DNA from: G963664585 sp963664585
GTDB taxonomy: Bacteria; Bacillota; Clostridia; Oscillospirales; Ruminococcaceae
NCBI GenBank assembly: GCA_963664585.2
Contig: CAXXEO010000017.1
Coordinates: 241,951 to 305,950 of the forward strand
DNA: 64,000 nucleotides
Direction of reading: 5' to 3'
The notes under the pieces: model-generated
Databases searched by the model: none
What the model was told of the DNA's origin: nothing
Seen by the model: only the letters and a program-made list of their open reading frames with translations
Part shown: positions 8,997 through 16,711 of the stretch, piece by piece
Numbering within the stretch: the first letter of the stretch is position 1
Layout of the letters: each line of letters starts with the position of its first letter
Program-made: the position numbers and the translations under genes

Positions 8997-9248
8997 TTAG
9001 CAGCCTCGGTCGCTGTGAAAAATAAGCCCGTAAACATCAGAATTGCGGGCTAAAGCGTTTGATAGAGCATGCTCCGCAAGCTCAGTGTCTATTTTCGCTC
9101 TGCGGTAATCTCTCACCCATCGGCACACTGTGTTAGTGTCGATTCCCAGTTCCTCAGCTACGCTGGTTGCGGATTTGCCGCTCCTTAGAATATGCTCCGC
9201 TCTCTGCGTCCTCAGTTCCTCGGAATATTTGCTGTTATTACTTGGCAT
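8997..9248 (-). pseudogene. IS3-family transposase remnant (OrfA joined to an OrfB scrap)
   Basis: The first ~60 residues are a typical IS3 OrfA helix-turn-helix (YSEELRTQRAEHILRSGKS, then SVAEELGIDTNTVCRWVRDY). The frame then runs directly into GLIFHSDRGC, which is the DDE-domain motif of OrfB. About 250 residues of the normal OrfA/OrfB are missing between these two, so this is an internally deleted, inactive copy. It lies immediately after the mut operon and beside the IS110 element. Confidence 0.75.
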
Positions 9249-9334
9249 GGTTTCTTCCTACCTTTACTACCCATATGATGGCATTAGAAACCACTGTCAT
9301 ATTTCCACCGCAGTCCACACGTAATCCAAATACT

Positions 9335-9418
9335 TCTTGACAATTAGTCAGTGCTGAGTATAATTATATTCAGCACTGACTAATTGCGCTGCTGAAAGTC
9401 CAGCTAAGAATTGTCAAG
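9335..9418. repeat. Nested perfect inverted repeats between two IS elements
   Basis: The inner hairpin has 16-bp perfect arms (AATTAGTCAGTGCTGA at 9342-9357 and its complement at 9370-9385) with a 12-nt AT loop. An outer pair, CTTGACAATT (about 9336) and AATTGTCAAG (about 9409), flanks it. It could be a bidirectional terminator or an end of a mobile element. Confidence 0.6.
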
Positions 9419-9517
9419 GTAATTTTTTTTGGAAAAGGGTATAAAAAGCAGTAAGGAAAAAGAGCACAGCAAACAAGCCCTTTGCAGAACAAAAAGCTAG
9501 ACAGGTACTAACAACCA

Positions 9518-10810
9518 TTAAGCAGCAAGGCAACGACTATGTAAAAAATTGAGTTTATGCTGGGCAGGAGCGATAACAGCAAAGGGCTTATCATCGCGGA
9601 GAATAGCGAAAACAATGTTGCAAACCTTATGCATAACAGCACCTAAAGCAACCATTTTGGGCTTGGACTGGCATTTAGAGAGGTAATAATCCCTTAGAAC
9701 ACAATTTTTAGCAACACCTTTACGGGTAAGGCCGATGCTGACAAGAGCCATTGTATGAATCACCCGCCGGGCGAGAGGAGAACCACGCTTAGACATTTTA
9801 ACATTTGTACCAATGAATTTTCCGGATTGCTTCACGGCAGGATCAAGACCGAAGTAAGCGAAAAGCTGTTTGGGAGACTTGAATACGGAGAAGTCGCCAA
9901 TCTCGCACATCACCGTAACAGCCGAAAGAAAGCCGGCACCCTTGAAAGTTTCAATCAGATGAATCTGCTTAACGAAAGGTTCGTCAGGCTGGGTATCCAC
10001 TAATTCATGCATGGCAACAAGTATGCCGTCAATTTCCTCGTCGTATTTTTTGATGAAAGAGACAAAAAGCTTGATGAGTTTGTCGTTACTGGGGAGTGTG
10101 TGCCCAAAACTGGTAGCAGCTTCGGCAGCGGCTACGATTGCCTGGTATTGTTTCTCGGCATAGGCAGTCCCAAAACGCGCAGTGGATGAAATTGCCTTAA
10201 TAACAGCATTCTTCTTAGCTGCCAGGAAAGCGGATGGAATCGCATATTTCCCCAATAAGGCAAGTGAGGTTTCGACGGTGAGCTTTGAAAAAATGCCTAG
10301 ATACTGAGGAAAAGCCATGCGAAGCTCCCCCTGCAGTTTGTTGATATATGCCGAGCGACAATCCATAAGGTTGTAGTATTCACGCGTCAGCTTGCGCAGG
10401 TCAAGCACAAGGTCGGACGGAATGACCGAAACCTTCAAGTCTGGCTTCAACGCAATCAAAGCAAGCTTTTTTGAATCAAATTTATCGTTATGCACTTTAC
10501 GGATATTTATGTTCGTGCTAGACTTTGTGATGATAGGATTAATGATTGATACGTTAAACCCCTTATCACGAAGATAGCAGAAGAGTGGGTAATGATAAAT
10601 ACCCGTGGATTCCAGAAAGATTCGAGCTTTCAAGGAATTGGACTCTTCTGCTTCTTTTATTGTCAAAACAGCTTTTTCAAGAGAAGCAGGGTTCGCGTGG
10701 GTAATCTTGAACGGCTTACCCGCAAAGGTTTGGTTCGGCAAGGCGATGGACATGAAACTAAAATCTGCGCCAACGTCAATACCGATTGAAAGATAGAAAT
10801 TGCTTGACAT
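9518..10810 (-). CDS. IS110-family DEDD transposase/recombinase
   Basis: This 430-residue IS110 transposase has the N-terminal RuvC-like DEDD domain (SIGIDVGADFSF start; RIFLESTGIYHYPL) and the C-terminal Transposase_20 domain (FKGAGFLSAVTVMCEIGDF, then SKRGSPLARR with the conserved Ser nucleophile). The start is taken at 10810 because AAAGGA lies about 9 nt upstream; an in-frame start 16 codons earlier lacks a good site. The protein looks full length and intact. In this family the non-coding end encodes a bridge RNA that selects target and donor DNA. Exact element ends are not recognisable because IS110 elements lack conspicuous inverted repeats and duplications. Confidence 0.9.
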   Translation of the reverse strand: MSSNFYLSIGIDVGADFSFMSIALPNQTFAGKPFKITHANPASLEKAVLTIKEAEESNSLKARIFLESTGIYHYPLFCYLRDKGFNVSIINPIITKSSTNINIRKVHNDKFDSKKLALIALKPDLKVSVIPSDLVLDLRKLTREYYNLMDCRSAYINKLQGELRMAFPQYLGIFSKLTVETSLALLGKYAIPSAFLAAKKNAVIKAISSTARFGTAYAEKQYQAIVAAAEAATSFGHTLPSNDKLIKLFVSFIKKYDEEIDGILVAMHELVDTQPDEPFVKQIHLIETFKGAGFLSAVTVMCEIGDFSVFKSPKQLFAYFGLDPAVKQSGKFIGTNVKMSKRGSPLARRVIHTMALVSIGLTRKGVAKNCVLRDYYLSKCQSKPKMVALGAVMHKVCNIVFAILRDDKPFAVIAPAQHKLNFLHSRCLAA

Positions 10811-11033
10811 TTTGTAAATCCTTTCCGATAGGCATCCATTCCATTTTAGTGAATACATAGCCTAGCATGTGATACAGGTATAGCCGCTTGACGGCTCCCA
10901 ACCAGCCTAATCATAAATCTTCACCGAATGGACTAATTGACTTAATTGTAGGTATAAACCGATAAAAATCGGTTTCCCAAGGAGAAATACATTGTTTGTC
11001 CTATCCGTGAAAGTCTACCTTACAATCAACTTG
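10811..11033 (-). other. Non-coding 5' end of the IS110 element, candidate bridge RNA region
   Basis: About 220 nt upstream of the transposase have no coding potential but several short inverted repeats, including GTATAGCCGCTTGACGGC and AACCGATAAAAATCGGTT. By analogy with IS110 elements, whose bridge RNA is encoded in the non-coding end 5' of the transposase, this is where such an RNA would be. No direct proof is visible. Confidence 0.4.
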
Positions 11034-11060
11034 GTGTCTACAGTGTCTACAGTGTCTACA
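11034..11060 (+). repeat. Three tandem copies of a 9-mer
   Basis: GTGTCTACA is repeated three times head to tail. It lies near the presumed outer edge of the IS110 element, 75 nt before padR. A nearby hairpin (CATAGCCA / TGGCTATG, 11087-11108) could be a PadR operator. Confidence 0.85.
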
Positions 11061-11134
11061 GAAACCGTCAAGCCTTTGACAACCTGCATAGCCAGCTTTA
11101 TGGCTATGACATTATTATACTAGGAGAAATCTTT

Positions 11135-11668
11135 ATGATACCACTTTATATTCTAGGTTTGCTGCAAAGATTCGGGCCGCAGCACGGCTATCAGATCAAA
11201 AAAACAATCGCCGAGCAGCTTTCAGATTTTACTCAGATCAAACTGCCGACGATTTATTATCACCTTGATAAAATGGAGGCTGACGGGCTTCTATCCGCAA
11301 GTAGTGAAAAGCCCGGGAGCAGGCCGGAAAAAACTGTGTATGCCATAACCGATAAAGGAATAGGGGCCTTTCAAGGTATGCTCGCAAAACTTCTTGAATT
11401 TGAATATAGGCCGGCATTTCCTTCCGACGGCGTGTTCTACTTTTCAGATTACCTGGATACCGCAGATATCGCCGAGCATTTGAAAAACTATTCTCAGAGG
11501 CTGCAGGAAATCATCGGCTCCATTCAGAAGCACAAAAACGAAACGCTGCTTTTTGTGCCTGTGGAAATGAAAACGATGGTTAATATCATATTCAGCCATC
11601 ACGAGCTGCATTATCAGGCGGAGCTTGATTGGGCTGGTGAGTCACTAAACAGTTTGAAAGGAGAGTAG
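11135..11668 (+). CDS. PadR-family transcriptional regulator
   Basis: This 177-residue protein starts with the PadR winged-helix signature (LYILGLLQRFGPQHGYQIKK; LPTIYYHLDKMEADGLL; EKTVYAITDKG) and has an extended helical C-terminal domain, as in the PadR-s2 class. ATG 11135 follows AGGAG at a proper distance. It lies 4 nt upstream of a methyltransferase gene and likely co-regulates it. PadR proteins usually repress their own operon in response to small lipophilic compounds. The inducer here is unknown. Confidence 0.88.
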   Translation: MIPLYILGLLQRFGPQHGYQIKKTIAEQLSDFTQIKLPTIYYHLDKMEADGLLSASSEKPGSRPEKTVYAITDKGIGAFQGMLAKLLEFEYRPAFPSDGVFYFSDYLDTADIAEHLKNYSQRLQEIIGSIQKHKNETLLFVPVEMKTMVNIIFSHHELHYQAELDWAGESLNSLKGE

Positions 11669-11672
11669 GCTT

Positions 11673-12332
11673 ATGGTAAAGCAAAGGATCACAGAAACAA
11701 ACGAGGGTATACAGGACAAGCTGACAGTTGAAATCTTCGACAGGTTTGCAAAAGCCATGCGCGAGAAAGGCTGGAACAATGTTGACGGCTTCATTAAGGC
11801 GGGTATTACAAAGGGTAACGTGCTTGAAATCGGCCCGGGGCCGGGATATGTTGGGCTGGAATGGCTAAAGAAATGTCCGAATTCCACCTTGACCGGATGC
11901 GAAATCAGCCGTGAAATGATCAGATTGGCGGAGAAAAACGCGCGCGATTATGGTTTTGAGTCAAGGGCGAACTATGTGGAGGGCACCTGCATGCAGATGC
12001 CGTTTCCGGATAGTTCTTTCGACGCCGTTTTTTCAAACGGCTCGCTCCATGAATGGGAAGACCCGGTCAAGGTTTTCAATGAGATAGGCAGAGTGCTGAA
12101 ACCGGAGGGGATTTTCTGTGTCACCGACATGCGGCGAAACGTCAACCCGATGAGCAAATGGATGATCTATGCTTCGACCAAACCGAAAGAAATACGCCCC
12201 GGGTTCCTTTCTTCTTTGAATGCGTCTTATACCGTGACGGAGCTGAGGGATATTTTGAGCCGTTCAAAACTCAAAAACGCCAATGTTCAAAGTGAGTTTT
12301 TCGGGCTTAGTATATCCGGTAATAGAGTTTAA
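11673..12332 (+). CDS. Class I SAM-dependent methyltransferase
   Basis: This 219-residue Methyltransf_11-type enzyme has motif I VLEIGPGPGYVGLEW, acidic motif GCEISREM, and the post-core FSNGSLHEWEDPVKVFNEIGRVLKPEG. The substrate cannot be read from the sequence. AAAGGAGAG precedes ATG 11673, and the gap to padR is only 4 nt, so the two form an operon. A strong palindromic terminator follows at once. Confidence 0.85.
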   Translation: MVKQRITETNEGIQDKLTVEIFDRFAKAMREKGWNNVDGFIKAGITKGNVLEIGPGPGYVGLEWLKKCPNSTLTGCEISREMIRLAEKNARDYGFESRANYVEGTCMQMPFPDSSFDAVFSNGSLHEWEDPVKVFNEIGRVLKPEGIFCVTDMRRNVNPMSKWMIYASTKPKEIRPGFLSSLNASYTVTELRDILSRSKLKNANVQSEFFGLSISGNRV

Positions 12333-12379
12333 TAAATCAACAAGCAGCTGAAATTCAGCTGCTTGTTGATTTATTAAAC
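12327..12379. terminator. Bidirectional terminator
   Basis: Perfect arms of about 25 bp (AATAAATCAACAAGCAGCTG and its complement) surround a short loop, with A- and T-rich flanks on both sides. It ends the padR operon and could also stop transcripts from the minus strand. Confidence 0.8.
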
Positions 12380-12447
12380 TAGAACTGATTTCGGCAGATC
12401 AGCCAAGCTAATCATTCTTACGTTAGACACATTCAAATCTCAATTAT

Positions 12448-12553
12448 TATAGTTGATTAACTTGAAAACAAGCTTGTGATTTCTTCACCCGCCGAAGGCG
12501 GGTGAAGAAAATAACGTTTTATATATAGCCAGTTTTTAAGTTAATTGGCTATA
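12448..12553 (+). repeat. Family A palindromic repeat, copy 3
   Basis: Starts TATAGTTGATTAACTTG and ends TAATTGGCTATA; plus orientation, loop GAAG. Both outer arms share the TTAACTT variant, so the pair is matched. Its right end encodes the last five residues and the stop of the HD-GYP gene. Confidence 0.95.
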
Positions 12554-13150
12554 TTTATTTTCTACAATATCCTGCCAATGTTCAAGAACGAATCTTCCGA
12601 TATTAGGGTCGTACATCGTTCCAAGATTTTTTGCGATCTCCATGTAACAGTGTTCAAGGGAATATGCCCTGCGATAAACCCGGTTTGATGTCATGGCGTC
12701 AATAGTGTCAGATATCGCAATGATTCTGGCCCCCAGAGGTATTTTTTCTCCTTTTAGCCCTGCCGGATAACCTAGCCCGTCAAACCGTTCATGATGGTAC
12801 AAGATAATGTCTTTCATTTCCGCCAGATGGGCAGACCTGCTTAAAATATCGGCTCCGATCTGCGGATGTGTTTTTATGACATCCCATTCCCAGTCGTCAA
12901 GTGCTCCTTCTTTGTTCAATAAGGCATCCGGAATGCCGATTTTTCCGATATCATGAAGGTGAGCGGCAATATGTATTCTTTCAGCCGCGTCGTCACTCAA
13001 GCTCATGCGCTTGCATATCTTTAACACCATGTCACTGACGCGCTGTGAATGCCCCGCCGTATATGGGTCCTTTGCATCCAGAGCGCCGGCGATGCATGCT
13101 ATAATTTCGTGATAATCTATAAGTCTGTTGCAAAAAGCAAAGTTTTGCAC
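12536..13150 (-). CDS. HD-GYP domain protein (putative cyclic-di-GMP phosphodiesterase)
   Basis: This single-domain HD-GYP protein of about 204 residues has the HD pair HLHDIGK, HHERFDGLGYPAGLKG (the HHExxDGxGYP motif) and AISDTIDAMTSNRVYR. Known family members hydrolyse cyclic-di-GMP or related dinucleotides at a di-iron centre. GTG 13150 is preferred (AAGGGGGG 7 nt upstream). GTG 13210, which overlaps the upstream ABC gene stop as GTGA, is the alternative. No sensor domain is present. The final residues YSQLT and the TAA are encoded by family A copy 3, so the original C-terminus was replaced. It is the last gene of the ECF/ABC operon. Confidence 0.85.
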   Translation of the reverse strand: MQNFAFCNRLIDYHEIIACIAGALDAKDPYTAGHSQRVSDMVLKICKRMSLSDDAAERIHIAAHLHDIGKIGIPDALLNKEGALDDWEWDVIKTHPQIGADILSRSAHLAEMKDIILYHHERFDGLGYPAGLKGEKIPLGARIIAISDTIDAMTSNRVYRRAYSLEHCYMEIAKNLGTMYDPNIGRFVLEHWQDIVENKYSQLT

Positions 13151-13206
13151 TGCGCCGCCCCCCTTCAATGTCCGCACATAACATGTGTTATTTGTCTTTA
13201 AACCCG

Positions 13207-14952
13207 TCACAGCGTCCAGCTTGCTGCTTTATTTTGCACCTCGATCATGTGTTTGAACAAACCGCCCTGCTGTAACAGTTCGTTAGGAGAGCCCTGCTGA
13301 GCGACGTGACCGCTGTCGAGTACAACAATCTTGTCTGCATCGGCAACAGTCCTCATGCGGTGCGCGATAACCAGTACGGTCTTATTCTGAATGAGCTGAG
13401 AGATTGCGGACTGGATCAGAGTCTCGTTTTCCACATCTAGGGATGCCGTGGCTTCGTCCAAAAGGATGATGGGCGAATCTTTCAGAAATGCGCGCGCGAT
13501 GGAAATGCGCTGCCGCTCTCCTCCGGAAAGCCCTGAGCCGTTTTCACCGATCATAGTATTCCAGCTATTTGGCAATTTTTCTGCGAACTCATCGCAGTGA
13601 GCAAAGCGCGCGGCATGCAAAACCTCTTCATCGCTCGCATTTTTTCGCCCGACCCGGATGTTTTCCATAATTGTATTGTTAAACAGCGTTACATCCTGGA
13701 AAACGATTGAGAAAAGAGATAATAATGTTTCGGGATCAACTTTTGAAATATCCATTCCGCCCAAAGTGATTTTGCCTTGCTTTATATCCCAGAACCGCGC
13801 GGCAAGCCGCGATACTGTAGTTTTTCCGCCGCCGGACGGACCAATCAGCGCTGTCACCTCTCCCTGCCTGGCTGTAAAAGTTGCGTTGCGAAGGACATTT
13901 TCTTCTCCATTATAAGCAAATCCAACATGATCAAATACGATATCGCATCCTTTATTCGTTAGAGCCGACACGCCGCTCTGCACAGGGTGATCAAGGATTT
14001 CGTTCATACGCTCGGTCTGAACGTTCGCTGATATCATCGCCGCAAGATTTTGCAGTGCAGCCTGCATCGGGTCATACATACGTGAAACGACAAGCAGGAA
14101 CATAAAGAAGGTAAGGATATCAAGACTTCCGTCAGCAAGCAGGATACCTCCGACCAGCGCTACTGTTGCAATGCCCAGCTTCAGAACCATCTGGGCGGAA
14201 GCGACGAATACTGCGGTTCCAAGTTCGGTCAAAATGGCGCGTTTTTCAACGGCTTTTATTTTTTCATCAAGCCCCGCAAGGTATTTTTCTTCGGCATTAT
14301 TTGCTTTCAGATCGCGTACTGATTCCAGACACTCCTGTATTCCGTCAGCACAAGCCATTTTTACCGCCATTTGCTTACGTCCAAGCGCGTTTTGAACTCT
14401 TGTTGAAAATATCACAATACAGAATGAGATCGGAAGCACCCAAAGTGCCGCCAGCGCCATTCGCCAGTCGAAGAAGAACAAGCTGACAGCAATAAGGAGT
14501 GTGGAAATAATTGCGCCGACAAGCTCGGGGATGTAATGAGAAAAAACGGTTTCAAGAAAAGAACAATCAGCCATTATCGTACTGGTCAGATCAGCCAGAT
14601 CCTTTTTCCCAAAAAATGATAAAGGAAGCTTTCTGAGCTTTTCTGCCAGTGTGATCCGGCGGACGCCGCTTTCCACATAGGTTGCAAGGTAGCAGGCGTT
14701 ATACTGAATTCGTGAAGTCAGGAAAACCAGAAGTAAACATGTCGCTATACCTACGATATAAAAGACGGTGTGGTTTCCGGATACGCCTCCGTTCATAAGG
14801 TCGCCGACAAGATAATAAAGAAGCCCAACCGGCATCATGAGAACAAAATCTGCCAGTGCGCACGAAGCACAGCTTTTCACGAAATCCTTTGCGCCCTTTT
14901 CGGAGAGTGCGTATTTATGCTGAATCTTATTAAGCAAGCTCATTTTTGACAC
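13207..14952 (-). CDS. ABC exporter-type half transporter (membrane plus ATPase), second of pair
   Basis: This 581-residue protein fuses a six-helix type IV ABC membrane domain (residues ~20-310) to an ATPase with Walker A GPSGGGKTT, signature LSGGERQRISIARA and Walker B IILLDEATASLD. The start is GTG 14952, or ATG 14943 with GGAAGG 12 nt upstream. It overlaps the preceding ABC gene, which implies that the two form a heterodimer. Such pairs export lipids, peptides or drugs, or import metal-siderophores as in YbtPQ/IrtAB. Because this pair lies in an operon with an ECF-type importer, a substrate shared with that importer is plausible but unproven. Confidence 0.88.
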   Translation of the reverse strand: MSKMSLLNKIQHKYALSEKGAKDFVKSCASCALADFVLMMPVGLLYYLVGDLMNGGVSGNHTVFYIVGIATCLLLVFLTSRIQYNACYLATYVESGVRRITLAEKLRKLPLSFFGKKDLADLTSTIMADCSFLETVFSHYIPELVGAIISTLLIAVSLFFFDWRMALAALWVLPISFCIVIFSTRVQNALGRKQMAVKMACADGIQECLESVRDLKANNAEEKYLAGLDEKIKAVEKRAILTELGTAVFVASAQMVLKLGIATVALVGGILLADGSLDILTFFMFLLVVSRMYDPMQAALQNLAAMISANVQTERMNEILDHPVQSGVSALTNKGCDIVFDHVGFAYNGEENVLRNATFTARQGEVTALIGPSGGGKTTVSRLAARFWDIKQGKITLGGMDISKVDPETLLSLFSIVFQDVTLFNNTIMENIRVGRKNASDEEVLHAARFAHCDEFAEKLPNSWNTMIGENGSGLSGGERQRISIARAFLKDSPIILLDEATASLDVENETLIQSAISQLIQNKTVLVIAHRMRTVADADKIVVLDSGHVAQQGSPNELLQQGGLFKHMIEVQNKAASWTL

Positions 14953-16711
14953 CTACCTTCCATTTTGCGGCACGGCTGTATTCACGCCACATATGCGTAT
15001 AAAGACCGTCAGATTGAAGCAATTTTTCATGACTGTCACATTCTTCAATCTGTCCATCCTTCAATACAAATATTCTGTCAGAACCTGCAACAGTGGATAG
15101 TCTGTGAGCAATCATAATTACTGTTTTCCCCTTAGAAAGCGCCGTGAAAGCAGCCTGCACCTTGTATTCATTGTCCGGATCGGCAAATGCAGTTGCCTCA
15201 TCCAAAATTATGACAGGCATATTCTTGAGCATAACGCGGGCAATAGTGATACGCTGCTGTTCACCACCGGAAAGGTAGACACCTTTGGTCCCTATTACAG
15301 TGTCAACTCCATCCGGCATTTTTTCAAGTATGTCGCTGCATTGCGCCGCTTCGAGCGCTTTCATGACTTCTTCGTGGGTGGCATCCGGCTTTGCGATGCG
15401 AACGTTTTCCAGAATAGACGTTTTCAATAGCTTGCTGTCCTGAAAGACAAAGGATACTGTGTTCATTAATTCATTTTTTGGAATACTCTTTACATTTACG
15501 CCGCCGATCATCATTTTGCCACTGTCAACATCCCAGAAACGCGCAATTACACTTGCAAGAGTCGTTTTACCTCCGCCAGACGGGCCAACGAATGCTACAT
15601 GCTCACCCTGCTTAATCTGCAGAGATACGTGATTAAGCGCATTTGATTTCGCATTTTGATACCGGAATGAGACATCGTCCAGCATGATGGAATTGTCTTT
15701 TGGATGAACAGGCTGCGCGGACTCCGGCAAGGGAGCAAGTGTCATAACGCCGTCAATTTGCTCCAGTGCGTCTGCAACAATCATCTTGTTTTCACTGGAG
15801 AACATGATTTTTGTAAGCGTGACTGTAATGATCGGTGTGAAAATAATATAAAAGAGCAGATTCATCAAAAACGTATTACTTACACCGCTTTGCGTTATGA
15901 ACAATGCTGCCGCAATGAGGACGGCGAACACGGCGTTGATTGCCGTTGTATAAAGCATCATCGGCAGACGCAGCTGCTTTGTGTAAGCGATGACCCATTT
16001 TTCATAGCTGTCGATAGACGCCTTAAACCTTTTGAACGAAAATACTGATTGCCCGAAGGTCTTGACGACAGGTATTCCCCGGACATATTCCACAGCTTCG
16101 TTGGACATCTGTCCTAATGCATCCTGATACTCCTTCATTCTGGTGCGCATCTTGGCGCCGGTCATCATTGTCATCAGCGCAAATGCCAGCACAATAGGGA
16201 TCAGGCTGAGAAGCCCAAGTCTCCAGTCGAATGCAAGCAGAAGCGCCAACATACCGATTGGTGTCGCAATTGCGCCCGCACGATCGGGCAATTGATGCGC
16301 AAGATAGGTTTCTGTTGCGGCACTTGACTCGTTGATAATCTTACGCAGCTTGCCACTCCCGAAGCTGTCCATAAAACCAAGCGGCAACGTGACGATATGA
16401 TGCATTGCCTGACTGCGTATGCTGGATGCGACACGAAACGCGGCGATATGTGAGCACATAAGCGCGCCTACATAAATAAGCATCGACAACACCGCAAATA
16501 GCACAGCCATCCAGCCGTTATGCGCAAAATTTTGCGCCGCACCGTAATTTGGTGCGATATCAAGAACCTCTTTGATAATTTTCCATATGTATACAAATGG
16601 TAAGAGCGCAAGAAGCGCGCTGATTGCGGAAAGAATCCACGAAGATATCGTCAGATATCTGAAGCTTCCGGCATAACCGAACAGCCTCGTCAGGTCAGAA
16701 TGCTTTTTCAA
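14930..16711 (-). CDS. ABC exporter-type half transporter (membrane plus ATPase), first of pair
   Basis: This protein of about 593 residues has an N-terminal membrane domain of six predicted helices and an ATPase with Walker A GPSGGGKTT, signature LSGGEQQRITIARV and Walker B VIILDEATAFAD. The likely start is TTG 16711, 9 nt after AGGAGG, which overlaps the end of the upstream double-ATPase gene by 17 nt. It overlaps the next half transporter by 23 nt. The unequal catalytic loops (ATAFAD here, ATASLD in the partner) fit a heterodimer. The substrate is unknown. Confidence 0.88.
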   Translation of the reverse strand: MKKHSDLTRLFGYAGSFRYLTISSWILSAISALLALLPFVYIWKIIKEVLDIAPNYGAAQNFAHNGWMAVLFAVLSMLIYVGALMCSHIAAFRVASSIRSQAMHHIVTLPLGFMDSFGSGKLRKIINESSAATETYLAHQLPDRAGAIATPIGMLALLLAFDWRLGLLSLIPIVLAFALMTMMTGAKMRTRMKEYQDALGQMSNEAVEYVRGIPVVKTFGQSVFSFKRFKASIDSYEKWVIAYTKQLRLPMMLYTTAINAVFAVLIAAALFITQSGVSNTFLMNLLFYIIFTPIITVTLTKIMFSSENKMIVADALEQIDGVMTLAPLPESAQPVHPKDNSIMLDDVSFRYQNAKSNALNHVSLQIKQGEHVAFVGPSGGGKTTLASVIARFWDVDSGKMMIGGVNVKSIPKNELMNTVSFVFQDSKLLKTSILENVRIAKPDATHEEVMKALEAAQCSDILEKMPDGVDTVIGTKGVYLSGGEQQRITIARVMLKNMPVIILDEATAFADPDNEYKVQAAFTALSKGKTVIMIAHRLSTVAGSDRIFVLKDGQIEECDSHEKLLQSDGLYTHMWREYSRAAKWKVGVKNELA

